From Artocarpus heterophyllus (taxonomy: Eukaryota; Streptophyta; Magnoliopsida; Rosales; Moraceae), in assembly GCA_025403435.1 (NCBI GenBank), contig CM046327.1:11028218-11092217 (forward strand): a DNA stretch of 64,000 nucleotides, in the 5' to 3' direction. Under the pieces are notes generated by a model. That model did no database searches. It was not told where the DNA came from and was given only the letters and a program-made list of their open reading frames with translations. This document shows positions 33,732 through 44,702 of this stretch, piece by piece. A program made the translations under genes and the position numbers. Numbering within the stretch: position 1 is the stretch's first letter; each line of letters opens with the position of its first letter.

Positions 33732-34240
33732 TTGCATATTATTAAGGTGGAACACTTTATTTCTTTCTTTCTTTCTCTCTCTCTCTCTCTCTCTCTTTTT
33801 GTGCTACCAACTAATTATATTGATATGAATCTTCATAAACATGAATATAAAAATAACACAGATGTTGATAACGATACTAGTTTGAAGTGGCATAAAATTG
33901 ACAGTGAAAACAAGGTTGGAACCACACTTAATATCCAAAATTTTAATTACAAATCTTTGACTCCTATTCAGGATGGGATTAATCTTACATCTAATTTATA
34001 AGAGGTTCTATATCTTCTCGACCCAACTCCACACTGTGTTTAATTGACCCATAAATTAATGAGGAGATTTCTAAACTACGTTCTATCCCTGTTTACCTTG
34101 ATCTTGAAGGGAAGAAGCTTAATAATTATGCAATTGCTCATAATGAAACATATCAAATAATAATATCAGAGTCTCAGAATAAATAGGCAGATAATTTGCA
34201 AAAAGCTAGGGCTACTAAACAAAAGCGAGATTGAGTAGTT
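33732..34240 (+). pseudogene. Unidentified coding-like remnant
   Basis: A 270-bp open stretch (33732-34001) begins with a (CT)n-derived Ser-Leu run and then reads less repetitive residues: NKVGTTLNIQNFNYKSLTPI and QDGINLTSNL. After a stop and a frameshift, a second frame reads EEISKLRSIPVYLDLEGKKL and NNYAIAHNETYQIIIS. The composition of the second part is coding-like, but I recognise no family. It ends close to the SINE at 34262. Confidence 0.3.
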
Positions 34241-34261
34241 AATTAGGACTTTATTATTTTT

Positions 34262-34466
34262 TGTTATATTTTGAAATCCACCGGATTCAGTTTGTGATCC
34301 CAAGTTTGAAACTAGAGCTTTCACAAACCGTCAAACTCTACAATCTTTGGAAGTTAGAAAACTACTATAACTTTTGCCACATAGGTGTCCATGAGGTGGT
34401 TTGAACCCTTGATCTTGTGAGAGCAAACCAAAGACTTGACCATTCTAACCAACACCCCATGGATAT
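34262..34466 (-). mobile_element. SINE, about 205 bp, tRNA-like head
   Basis: Minus-strand head with a pol III A box (TGGTTAGAATGGTC, 34438-34451) and B box (GGGTTCAAACC, 34398-34408). It has an A-rich tail at the low-coordinate end (aacaaaaaat). It is flanked by a 19-bp target duplication TTAGGA[C/T]TT[T/C]ATTATTTTT at 34243-34261 and 34467-34485, with two transitions. The head resembles plant SINEs. It is not a tRNA gene because the cloverleaf does not close. Confidence 0.8.
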
Positions 34467-34603
34467 TTAGGATTTCATTATTTTTCCTTACAGAATTGTT
34501 TAGCATAAGCACATGCACATCCATGACCACGTATAAGCAATTAGCTTGTTGCTTAATCCTATTTGACTATAAAAACTAGTATATATTATTACAACTTCTA
34601 ACA

Positions 34604-34701
34604 ATTTTTTTTTTAATATAATGGAGGATCGAACCTCTTTCTCTTCAACCCAATACCTGCCCAATCACTACCCCAGTGCCATTAAACCAACATGTCTTAG
34701 G
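34604..34701 (-). mobile_element. Second SINE, 98 bp, with poly(A) tail
   Basis: Minus strand: A box region TTGGTTTAATGGCAC (34676-34690), consensus B box GGTTCGATCC (34626-34635), then a short body and an A10 tail (T run at 34605-34614 on plus). The 9-bp target duplication CTTCTAACA occurs at 34595-34603 and 34702-34710. It is short for a plant SINE, so it may be a truncated or compact family. Confidence 0.75.
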
Positions 34702-34714
34702 CTTCTAACAGCTT

Positions 34715-35305
34715 ATTTTGTGATAAGAGAATTGGTAAACTAACGAATTTAACTCTTCAGAAGCTCGAGCTAAGCTTGTAATCAAGCTCATTTTAGCATA
34801 AAAGAATAATTTCAATAGTAAACTTTATAGTTAATATTTCCTAGCCAGCAACCCAAGTTTGACCAAAATCTACAACTTATTTTAGTAACAAAGCACACAC
34901 ACACACACACACACAAACACAAACACACACACAAATTTTAATTTGCCATTTTGGATTAACATAAAGCAATTTTCTAGAATATGTCCCTTCTCTATGAACA
35001 TGATCAATTTAATTTGCCCAATTAGTTTTAAAGCTAGATTTCATTTTTCCTTCTTTTGTATCAGGTGATCATGGATGAAACAAATAGTGATAAATTCCTA
35101 ATAAGTCCTACCAACCTTTGAATGGACAACCCAAATTTTCTCACGTTTATCATAATTAAAAGGAGCACATAATGAATATTTTCAATGGCAAGAAAAACTA
35201 ATGGAAAAAGTTGCCAAATCCGTGCTCTATGGTTTCCAAGTTGGACATTATTAATTTGTTGGATCTTCTTGTGCGAGAGTTTATTTTCTTTTCTTCACTA
35301 GGTTT
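34715..35305. other. Intergenic DNA with (CA)n microsatellite
   Basis: No gene is seen. A (CA/AC)n tract lies at about 34893-34934. Confidence 0.6.
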
Positions 35306-35336
35306 GACGACGCTGTTTCAATTTGTTTAAGTGGCT

Positions 35337-36240
35337 ATGGAAGACATTGTGGCCAAATGGAGTTCTCTTTCTATCTCTGTAGAGGAGGAAGAAGGGGTTG
35401 GAGTTAATGATGCGGTCTTGGCACCAATGACGGAGAAACTTCGTTTTAGTATGCTCGGTAAATTGCTGACAAGAAAACCTTTTAATAAGAGGGTGTTTTG
35501 CTTGGTGATGGGAAAGGCTTGGAAATCGACGAAGGGTATAAATATTAGCGAGGTGGTGAGGGATGCATTCTTATTATTTTTTTGCAATGAAAGGGATAGA
35601 GACAGTTTTGGATCTAGAGCCATGGAGTTCTGATCCATGTCTTCTTGCTCTAAAGTTCTAAAAGGAAGAGGGTTCAGTGGATTAGGAGGATTTATCATGT
35701 GCCAATATATGGATTCCTATTTAAAATTTACCACCAGAGGCAATGATTGTGTCGATTGGAGAAATCATCGGGAATATTATTGGTGAATGTGTTAGAATTT
35801 TAAGGATGAAAAGGGAAGGTGTATTGGTAAGTTTTTGAATATTCGTGTTAAGGTGGATATCTCGAAATCATTGCATAGGGTAGTCCACGTCTAGATAGGG
35901 CATGGCAGTCCGGTAGTCTGGGTCAATCTCTGGTACAAGAAGTTACGTGATTTCTGTTATGGCTGTGGAAAAGTTAGGCATGTACTCAGGGAGTATGCTG
36001 TTGAAGCATGTCAGAATTTTTTCGAGGATGAAGGGGGGAACAGGGAAGGAGATCGACGAAAGGAGGACGTTGGAATAGGTCAGGAGGGAGCTTCGGTTGA
36101 TTTGAGTTGGAAAAAGAATTCACTTCAACTTGGAATTCTTTCGACGGCAAGAACTATGACATCCACACGTAACAGTTCACCAATGACACTAGAAATCGGG
36201 AGGCTTAGGTTGGGAAAATGACCTAAGATTCTCAAGGTGT
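35337..36240 (+). pseudogene. LINE ORF1 (DUF4283-like and zinc knuckle)
   Basis: From ATG 35337: MEDIVAKWSSLSISVEEE, then KLLTRKPFNKRVFCLVMGKA and NERDRDSF, typical of the DUF4283 domain of plant LINE ORF1 proteins. After a stop at 35632 the frame resumes with LWYKKLRDFCYGCGKVRHVL at about 35925-35985, a decayed CCHC knuckle. Family role: binding of LINE RNA. Confidence 0.75.
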
Positions 36241-36250
36241 AATTGCTAAT

Positions 36251-37032
36251 TAGGATTGGCAATACGAATCATCACATTATGACATGACACGAACCTAACA
36301 TGCATTTTTATAGGTTAAGATAAAAAATAAAAATAAAAATAAAACTAACCACAAGTCATTTTAGTGTCAACATAATACTGACCCATCCAAAAATGGGTTG
36401 CATTCGGGTCAATCTGCATGATACTAAAATGACCCATTTGACATGCGATTAATTATTTAAATATATGTTTTTTTAAACATTGTCAAACTATTGTCAAATA
36501 TACCAATAAGACAAAAATCTAGCTTATATAATCTCAGATCAAGCTTAAGCTAAATTGATTTTGACTCTTAAGCAATAAGAAGATAATTTTAGCTCAATCA
36601 CTTGAGCCTTTTTTATTTTGTTACACTTGTTTTTATTGGTGTTAGACTTGTTATTTTGTTGCATGTTTTTAAAGATTTTAGGACAATTTTTATTATTATA
36701 GTATGGAACTCATTTGATTTTAAATAAATTTGTTTTATATTTGTATTTATGTTATATTAGTTGTGTAAATTCAAACCTAAAAAATGTCACCGGTTAATAC
36801 AAGTTCCTACGGATCATTAACAGGTCATAGGCCATTGGCGTTTCTTAGGTTGCATAAAGAATGGGTTAGTACGAGTCATGTTCGTGTCAACCCTTGTTAG
36901 AACTGGTTTTGTTGGTTTTGATATTTCTCAACCCATTCATTCATGGGTCAGGTTAGTGTCGAGTTAGTTTATATAAAAATTAACCCTTAAACGGACCTGA
37001 ACCCGATCTACCAATACGAATTGCCACCCCTA
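36251..37032. mobile_element. hAT-like non-autonomous element, 782 bp, nested in the LINE
   Basis: The ends TAGGATTGGCAATACG (36251) and the reverse complement of the right end, TAGGGGTGGCAATTCG (37032), are imperfect terminal inverted repeats of the TAGGGGTGGCAA type. Flanks ttgctaat (36243-36250) and tcactaat (37033-37040) fit an 8-bp hAT duplication with two transitions. The interior has repeated tgacacgaacc/gacccat motifs and no coding frame. Confidence 0.75.
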
Positions 37033-37584
37033 TCACTAATGATATTTTGGAGGGAAAGTTTTTGAATAACAAGAATATTTTGTATGAAGAGCTAAAGTGG
37101 GGATCAATTCTGCAATTGGTGCTATGCTATTGCTGATAGGGGACTCTAATAATGATTCACATGATTGGTCACGTGAGATTTCAAAAACGCCATGTGAGGG
37201 ACACTTCAGCATGAGTGACAACCAGAGTTCTTCTCATGGACATATAAGTGAGAGTGTCGTTGTGGAGAAAGGAATTCTACTATCGTAGGTACTCTACTCG
37301 ATTTGAATATGTCGGAGAGAGGTTTCCAGTTTGAAGCAGGAGTTGCTATGGTATAGGTGCTTAGAAGTGATCGGAAAGTTAGAAAATGGAAAAAACCAGC
37401 TCGGGCAATGGCTATAGAAAAAGGCGGTGACCGAAGTTGGAGAGGAAGCAAGAGGTGATTTACGTGGTGGGAAATAGAAGAATATTATACTGGACTCGCT
37501 TGGACTTTCGACGAATAAGAGGCCAGTTCTTCAGGACCAGATGAACATCACGATATCGGCGAATGTTGCTATGCAATCCCACCG

Positions 37585-38480
37585 ATCATCATGAATCTTT
37601 TACGTTGGAACGCTCGGGGATTAGGGGATCCTTGAGCATTCAACAAGTTAAAGATCGTTATCCATCAACATTCCCCTAGTTTAGTTGTCAATACGAAAAT
37701 TAAACTTTATGATGTGGGTGCAAGGTCGATCCAAGAACGGTTGGGGTTTAATGGAGGCTCTCTCATGGATTCTATGGGTCGTAGTTAAGGTCTTATTTTG
37801 ATTTGGAAAATTCCTTAGGATGTTGAAATAAAGAGGTTTTTTTTTTCTAAATTTTGTATTGGTTCGGTGGTGACCATGGAGAATGGCACTTAGCTTCTAT
37901 AGCGATCCTAATCGTTCACAACGGGATCATTCATGAGATAGCTAAAATGTATGTTTTCCCTTCCTTGGTTAATTGGAGGAGATTTCAATGAGATATTCTA
38001 TTTTACGGAGAAGGAAGGTGGTAGTGACAAGACATGCTAGTATGAGGGATTTCTAGAAGATGGTAGATAAGGTGGAAATGATTGATTTGTGTTTTGTTGG
38101 GCGGAGATGACTTGGACTAATCATCAAACGAACGGAGATAATGTAAAGGAAAGTAGATCATTTTTTGGGCTGTGCACAATTGAAAAACATGTTCATAAAC
38201 TATCAGGTTTCTCATCTTGATTTTTTTTTTTTTTTTTGGGTCAGATCATCGAGTTACTAAGTTGGACTTGGATATTGATAGTGGAAGAGGTGGAAGAGGA
38301 CCCAAAAAGAGAAGGCGTTTTACCTTTGAACCACTATGGGTGACCAAAGCCGAGTGCAGAGAAGTAGTGAACCAATCTTGGGCTTCATCGATGATAGGAG
38401 GGGATGGGAAAGCACTTCTTGCTGACCTTAAGAGCTGTGGGGGAGCTCTTAAGCAATGAAGTAGGGTTATAGTTTGCAAT
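37585..38480 (+). pseudogene. LINE endonuclease domain
   Basis: MNLLRWNARGLGDP (37590-37632) is the APE-type endonuclease start. LIGGDFNEI (about 37972) holds the conserved Asp/Asn. GSDHRVTKLDLD (about 38238-38275) is the catalytic SDH motif. FTFEPLWVTKAECREVV follows at about 38320. An internal T run (38221-38237) precedes SDH. There are several frameshifts and stops. The family enzyme nicks target DNA to prime reverse transcription. Confidence 0.8.
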
Positions 38481-38541
38481 ATACCTAAAAAGTTCAAAAG
38501 CTACAGGCAGATATTGAAGACCTTAATAGGATCGATAGTAC

Positions 38542-40066
38542 CACTAGTAAAAAACTGAGGATTACACAATAGTTTTAAATCATCATATAAAGCATTCACA
38601 ATAGTCAAAAAACCGTCGTAAACGTAGAATGCTGCTAATGGCATATATTAAGTGTGTTCTATAGGAGGCTACCATGACGATTTTGAAAAAAACCGTTGCG
38701 GAATGTATAGATTACATGACAGATTTTAGTGAAAACCATCGTATAATCTTGGTTATTTTCTATCTTCCATGACGGTTTTTTGTAAAAACCATCGTGTAAG
38801 GTATAGTTTCCACGATGGTTTTTAGTAAAAACTGTAGTTGAAGATCAATCATCAGCAAAAAATTTACCAGAATTTCTAATTTCTCATGGGATGGCCAGTC
38901 CTATATGTTATCCACTAATATAAGGCCCTAATTGCAAAATCATTTATTTACATTGAACTATAAATTTTTTTCAAAATCGTATATCTACCCTACTCCATAT
39001 ATCTAAGCAATCATGCCTAAATAATAATTCATACAAACGTATAAATAATTGCTATGATGGTCATAGAGGATTTTCATCAAATGTGTAATAGGCATCACAG
39101 ACACAAACACATACACAAATACATAGAAAGTAATTAAAACTAAAATTAGAACTAAACAACTAAAACAAATTAGTTCACATAAACCATAAAATAATTAAAA
39201 CTACAACAATATAACTAAAAATTAAAAAAGCTAAATAATAAAAAAACAAAATGAAAGGTACCAAACGGCTGTCGGAGGTGGACAACAACAGGGTTGTAGA
39301 GGTAATGAGCTCAATGAGAAGAACACTTGGAGAGTTCATCAAACATGTAGTGGGCATCACATATACAAACACATACACAAATGCATAGAAAGTAATTAAA
39401 GTTAAAACTAAAATTAGAACTAAACAACTAAAACTAATTAATTTACACAAACCATAAATAATTAAAACTAAAACTATATAACTAAATTTTAAAAAAAATA
39501 AACAATAAAAAAAGAAACAAAATTTTACCAAATGGCGGTCGTACATAGGCAACGACGAGGTCATGGAGGCGATGAGCTCAAAGAAAAGACACTTAAGAGA
39601 AAATCCTTCACAAACGAGGGATGGCGACGAACTCATAGGTTGTGGAGGCCTTGAGGCTAATGACAGCATGTTGGGTCGAGGCAAAGACGACAATAGTGAC
39701 GATGGTGGTAGAGAGAGAGGATTTAAGCGTTAGAAAGAGAAATAGGACTAGGTTTAGAGAAAAAAGTGTTGAGTTTGAGTGCTAATTTGAATAAGAAAGA
39801 GGGAGAGAGTGGGCCTTTTAAAATTTCACTAATTGTGGTAAGGGCGGGTCTTTCAATTTTCATTGACCATCTTTCACGACAGTTTCTATTAAAAACTGTC
39901 GTATAATATACCCCTACTACGACAAGTTTTCGTAAAAATCGTAAAAATCGTCGTGGAATCCTCCGTTTACTACCATGACAGTTTTTGTGTTTTACACGTA
40001 TTCTCAACATGTTTTTCTTGCTTAACATGACCGTTTTTAAGACACCGTTGTCTATTAAGCGTAGTG
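38542..40066. mobile_element. CACTA-type non-autonomous element, 1,525 bp, nested in the LINE
   Basis: The left end is CACTAGTAAAAAACTG and the right end, read in reverse, is CACTACGCTTAATAGACAACGG. The 3-bp flanks are tac/tat. Subterminal regions at both ends carry many copies of ACGACGGTTTTT/AAAAACCGTCGT-like motifs, typical of En/Spm binding arrays. No transposase. The middle contains a tandem duplication of about 262 bp (39073-39600). The two ends share only a few bases, so one end is diverged or swapped. Confidence 0.7.
39073..39600. repeat. Two tandem copies of a 262-bp unit inside the CACTA element
   Basis: ttcatcaaatgtgtaataggcatcacag (39073) recurs as ttcatcaaacatgtagtgggcatcacat (39335). 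Each is followed by cacaaacacatacacaaa, agaaagtaatta and a gcggtcg..ggc-aacgac block. A long hydrophobic minus-strand frame over it is a by-product of the repeat. Confidence 0.75.
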
Positions 40067-40079
40067 TATATATTGTGTA

Positions 40080-41560
40080 ATTTTTAATTGTGTACATATC
40101 TTCTCCCATTGACAAAACTAAAGGAGGAAGAATCGGATAGACCTCGATTTGGAAGAATACTATTGGCAGCAAAGGTCAAGAGCTGAATAGCTTAAAGATA
40201 GTGATTGGAAGACACGCTTTTTTCCGTCAAAAGGCTTCTCAAAGACGAGAAAAATAAGATAAAGTGTATTGAGGATTTTCAAGAAAATTAGTGTAAGAAG
40301 GAGGAGGAGATTTTCAATCTTAAGAAGTGGTGGGTCATGTAGAATGTCGGGTTACATATTACATGAATTAAAAGTTGTTGGCTCCATTTACTTCGAAGGA
40401 AAATAAGAACGCTTTGTTTAGCAAGGGTCCCACTAAGTCTCCTGGTCCTAATGGTCACAGAGGTTTGTTTGCGGATTCTTAATGGTAATGATTCGGTTGA
40501 GGCACTTAATATGACATATGTGGTTTTTATCCTGAAAATTAAGAATCCGAGAAAGGTATCAGATTATCTCTCTATTAGCCTTTGTAATGTCATCCACAAG
40601 ATTGTCACCAAGGTGCTAGCCAATCGCTTGAAAGTTATTTTAGCGGAGCTCATTTCCCATGAACAAAGTGTTTTTGTGCCGGGATGGCTTATCACAAATA
40701 ACATCATTATCGTTTTTGAAGTAATGCACTCGATTCGGAGGAAAACAGCGGGCCAAGAAGGATTAATGGCGTTAAAGGTGAACATGAGTAAAGCTTACGA
40801 TCGAGTTGAGTGGTCTTTCTTGGAGTGTATGATGAGAAATCCAGGCTTTGTGGAACACTAGATTGGTCTAATTATGAAGTGTGTCTCCACTGCTTGATTC
40901 TCCTTTCTTGTAAATGGAAGCCGGGTTGGTAATATTTGACCTGAGCAGGGATTGCGACAAGGATTCTAATCTCCCCTACCATTTGTGTTGTGTCCAGAAG
41001 GTTTTTCGGCGCTCTTGAGGAAGGTAATATTGGATCGGAAGCTAGGCGGTGTTGTTGTGGCTCTGCATACACCTCGTGTAAGTCCCTTTTTTTTTCATGA
41101 TAATAGTATTTTATTTGATAAAGTGGACCGAATTGATTGCAGGGTGATTGTTGAGTCACTTGGAAAATATGCTACCGCCTCGGGACAAGTTATTAATATG
41201 GAGAAGTCGATGATCTCCTATAATCCTAATGTTTCAGATGCTCTCTGGAATGAGGTTCAGGGTTTTCTTGGGCTCACAAATGCTGACCTTTCTCATGACA
41301 AATAACTTAGGTTGCCTTCTTTTTGGGTAAGAACAGACGGAGTACTTTCAATGCCATTAAAGACAGGGCATTGAAAAAGCTTTGGTTATAGAAAGGTAGA
41401 ATGTTCTCTACGGAGGGAAGGAGATCCTCATCAAAGCTGTTACACAAGCTACGACTACTTATGCAATAAGCATGTTTCATATTCCTAGTTCTCTTTGTGA
41501 AGAACTTTAGTCTTTAATTGCCTGATTTTGGTGGGGCGGTGACAACTCAATAAAGAAGCT
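40080..41560 (+). pseudogene. LINE reverse transcriptase, active site changed
   Basis: After the nested element the frame resumes with EEYWQQRSRAE (about 40150). Then come SPGPNG (about 40440), VSDYLSISLCNVIHKIVTKV (about 40555-40615), ANRLKVILAELISHEQSVFV, and ALKVNMSKAYDRVEWSFLE (40770-40825), with the first catalytic Asp replaced by Asn in VNMSKAYD where the family has LDMSKAYD. The second box reads FFFHDNSILF (41085-41115) for the usual FFADD. It cannot be catalytic. Confidence 0.85.
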
Positions 41561-42079
41561 CCAATGGCTTAATTGGAAAAGTTGTATCGGCTGAAGTTTT
41601 TGGGTGGCATGGGGTTTGATCTTGGGGACTTTAATCAAGCATTATTAGCAAAGCAGGTTTGGTGCGTTATAAAATTTCCGAAATCGCTTATGGCTAAGAG
41701 TACGAGTGCGAAATATTTCCCTCATCGTTATGTGCTCGAGGCCACTGTCTGTAATAACGCCTCACACATTTGGCGATGCATCATGGGATGTTGAGCTAGT
41801 CAAAGCTGGCACGCAGATATTGGTTGGGAATGGTCCCTAGATAAGTATCTTTCTGGATTCTTGGCTGCCAAGATTAGGGTCCTTTAGGCCAATCGCTTTA
41901 CCAACGGATGAAACTCGATATCTTCCGGTGGAGAATTTGATTTCTAATAGGTGTTGGGACTACTCGAAGATTCAGGAGCTTTTTTGGGAGGCAGATTAGG
42001 AGCTCATTTTGCAAATTCCGCTTGGAAGGTATAACCGGAAGATCTTTGTGTTTGGCACTTTGATGCCAAGTGAGAATAT

Positions 42080-42480
42080 TTGGTTCGTTTGGGTTACCAT
42101 GTAGCAATGTCATTGAGCGACGAGACAGGATCTTTTAGCAGCGGTTCAGATTTTTCTTCATGGAAGAAGTTGTGGAAGCCGCAAATCCCTAGTAAGATAA
42201 AAATTTACCTTTGGAGAGCAGTCCATGACGTCATTCCGAGTTTTTTGAACCTTAAGGCTAGGGGTATCCCTTGTTTGCTTTGGTGCCCTCGTTGCAGGTT
42301 GGAAGAAGAATCTACTTTACATGTCTTACGGGGATGTGAGCTGATTAGATCTATCTGGGATCACTGCGCACTATGGCCTCGTTTAAAGAAGCTAAGGCCT
42401 GTTTCATTCGGAGATTTATGTATTCAGGTGGCAGCCAAGCTTAATACCGAAGAGCAGAATCCTTTTTGTTATATTACATA
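42080..42480 (+). pseudogene. LINE zf-RVT zinc-binding region
   Basis: The open frame reads WKKLWKPQIPSKIKIYLWRA, HDVIPSFLNLKARGIP, then CPRCRLEEESTLHVLRGCEL. This gives the CxxC..H..C pattern of the zf-RVT region found after the RT in plant LINEs. Confidence 0.85.
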
Positions 42481-42639
42481 GAGAATTTGGGGAGACAGGA
42501 ATTCTTTGGTGCATGGTGGTAGAGCATTGCAGCCTTTAGATTTAATCGAAGCATCGGGTAGAGCTTATGGTGAGTTTCATGCCTCTCAGCGGCTAAACAT
42601 TGCTCCACTTCCTCCTAAGATAACAGGTCACGTCCTCAT

Positions 42640-43115
42640 GGCTGCCTCCTTCGAGAGGAAAACTAAAGCTTAAAGTCGACGCCGTAGGTAAGACTAATTT
42701 TCCGTTTGATGTGGTCGGGGCTGTAGTAAGGGATTCGGAGGGAGTGGTGTTAGCCTCTATGGCAAAGAAGGTAATGGGTAGTTTTTCCCCTCGTCTTGCA
42801 GAATGTGGTGTTGAGAGAAGGCCTGTTTTTCTCTTCAGCTGAGGGCTTGTAAGTTTCTATAGCAGAATCTGATGCTCTCAACGTATGCAGGGCAGTCAAT
42901 TCTCTGAGTAATTTATCCCTTGAGGGCCACATTATTGATGATATAAAGATAATGTGTTGTCAAGTTGAAGGTGGTGTTTGTAACCATATTTCCTGTCAAG
43001 GGAATGAGGTTGTTCACGCTTTAGCTAATGCGTCTTTTTTGTTGTCTATAGACTGGACTGGAGTTAATCAGTCCCCTTTATTGGTGTCTTCCCTTATTTT
43101 GACTGGCAAAGCTTA
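42640..43115 (+). pseudogene. LINE RNase H-like (RVT_3) domain
   Basis: Reads LKVDAVGKTNFPFDVVGAVV and RDSEGVVLASMAKKV (42665-42780), later AESDALNVCRAVNSLSNLSL (about 42860-42925) and CQGNEVVHALANASFLLSID near the end. This is the RNase H-like tail typical of many plant L1 elements. Two stops. Confidence 0.75.
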
Positions 43116-43168
43116 ATAAAGTCTCAAGTTTCCCTTCAAAAAAAAATAAAATAAGACGATGCTCTCTC

Positions 43169-44702
43169 GGGCATGACATAGGCGGTCCATTGCATATACA
43201 TGTAGCGACCTATTAATGAAGGATCTTAATATATTTCCCCCGCCTTGTTGCAACCACGAGTTTCAGTTCTCGTTTACACATCCCACCGTGAAATTGCAAC
43301 CTCAGAATAATATTCCCTCGTATTTTAAAGGTTCGGTAACAAATTTGCTCTTTCCGTTAACTTTGTGGATAAAATTGGCACATGTTAATATGTGGAGTAG
43401 AGAAATTAAGACTATGTTTAGTAGACCGTATTAGATTGTATTGTAAAAAGTATATTGGATTGTATTTTATTGGGTTGTATTATTATAATATGGTACTATG
43501 TTTGGTGCATAACATATTGTATAAAGGGTCAAAATGTAATTTTTAAAAGTGAAGGCTTAAATGTAATTTTCAAAAATTTTGGGGTCAAAATATAATTTTA
43601 TCAAAATTCTAGAGTCAAAAATATAAATTTCAAGAAAAGATGAGGCCAAAATATAATTTTTTATAAAAAAGAATATAGGGGTCAAAATATAATTCTTAAA
43701 AAGTTGATGAACGGTTTTAGGAAATATAAATTTACTCTTAAATTTTAAGAAATTACAAGTTCTAATTTAATTTTGTGTTGGCCTAAGCTCAACTTCATAT
43801 TGTCCATATGGGACAAAAATCATAAACCCAATATAAACTAATAAAGTGCAATACACCAAAAATATACCGTATTTAATAATACGACATAAATGGTATTCAT
43901 TTACCATCTATATAAACTTATACAATACAATGATTTTATCAAATATTGTATTAATATACAATAAGGTGTTTTAATAAGGTATTGCAAACATGAACAAGCT
44001 TATTACACTTTTGGAGCTAGAGGGGAACCGATATTGTTAGGTTTCAATATTGGATATGCTCATTGTTACATGGGGAGGCTAGGAATTTAAGATTCGTCTT
44101 ATGTTTGATGTTTAATCTCTTACTGATTTCTCTTATAATTACGTGATGCAGAAACAGAATGTAAATTGCAGAATGGCTTCAATTGGAAAAGGCATAATAC
44201 TTTATGGGGAGTAAAGAGGCGATTGAGATATGTCTTAATGTGTTGCAGCTCGACGAATCTCGGCGCCACACGAATGATCACTTTTTGAGATTTTTTTATT
44301 TTTTTTTCACAATTTTTTTAAATATTAGTTATATCTATATTTTTTAAGAAAAGGTTATATAACTGTGGCCCATTGAAATTTTAAAATAGGTAATTTTCTT
44401 TTATTTATAAGTGCGTATACAATTATTATAGTAGCTAACTATGTAAACTGTAAATAAAATATTCTCTTTTTTTTCTAGTGCTCCCACTTGTAAAGATTTT
44501 TGGCCTTGCATCGCGTGTATGATGTCTTACCAATTAGAAATGACGAGTTGATCGTCACGTTACTTATTGCCAGAATTTGATAAACAACCACTTATTTAGC
44601 AAAATATAGTGCCATAAATTGTTTAATTAAAAATATTATGGCTCGTTAGGAGTAATATTTAGAACCATGCTAGTTACTTTAACTATAGCAAAATGTCACT
44701 TA
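43169..44702. other. Intergenic DNA with a probable MITE
   Basis: No gene is seen. From about 43410 (actatgtttagtagaccgtatta) to about 43996 (taataaggtattgcaaacat) the ends are imperfectly inverted, with repeated gggtcaaaatgtaattt units between them, suggesting an AT-rich MITE. An AT-rich tract continues to 44702. Confidence 0.45.

Larger units (their letters stand above)
35320..43154 (+). mobile_element. L1-type LINE retrotransposon, carrying two nested DNA transposons
   Basis: The order is ORF1 (DUF4283-like plus CCHC), endonuclease, reverse transcriptase, zf-RVT and RNase H. It ends in AATAAAG and an oligo-A tail (about 43139-43154), as in plant L1 LINEs. A possible target duplication is gacgacgctgtttc (35306-35319) against gacgatgctctctc (43155-43168), with three differences. 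Two DNA elements (36251-37032 and 38542-40066) split it. It is fully degenerate. Confidence 0.85.

Noticed and set aside
34398..34451. tRNA gene suggested by A and B boxes
   Set aside because: No closing acceptor stem or cloverleaf; an A-rich tail and target duplication show it is a SINE.
34626..34690. Second tRNA-like gene with perfect B box
   Set aside because: Only a 98-bp unit with poly(A) tail and 9-bp duplication, no anticodon arm that pairs: a SINE.
35327..35698. 123-codon minus-strand frame
   Set aside because: Antisense of LINE ORF1, which has the recognisable domain.
39175..39693. 172-codon minus-strand frame, hydrophobic
   Set aside because: It lies over the 262-bp tandem repeat of the CACTA element and repeats itself; low complexity, no homology recognised.
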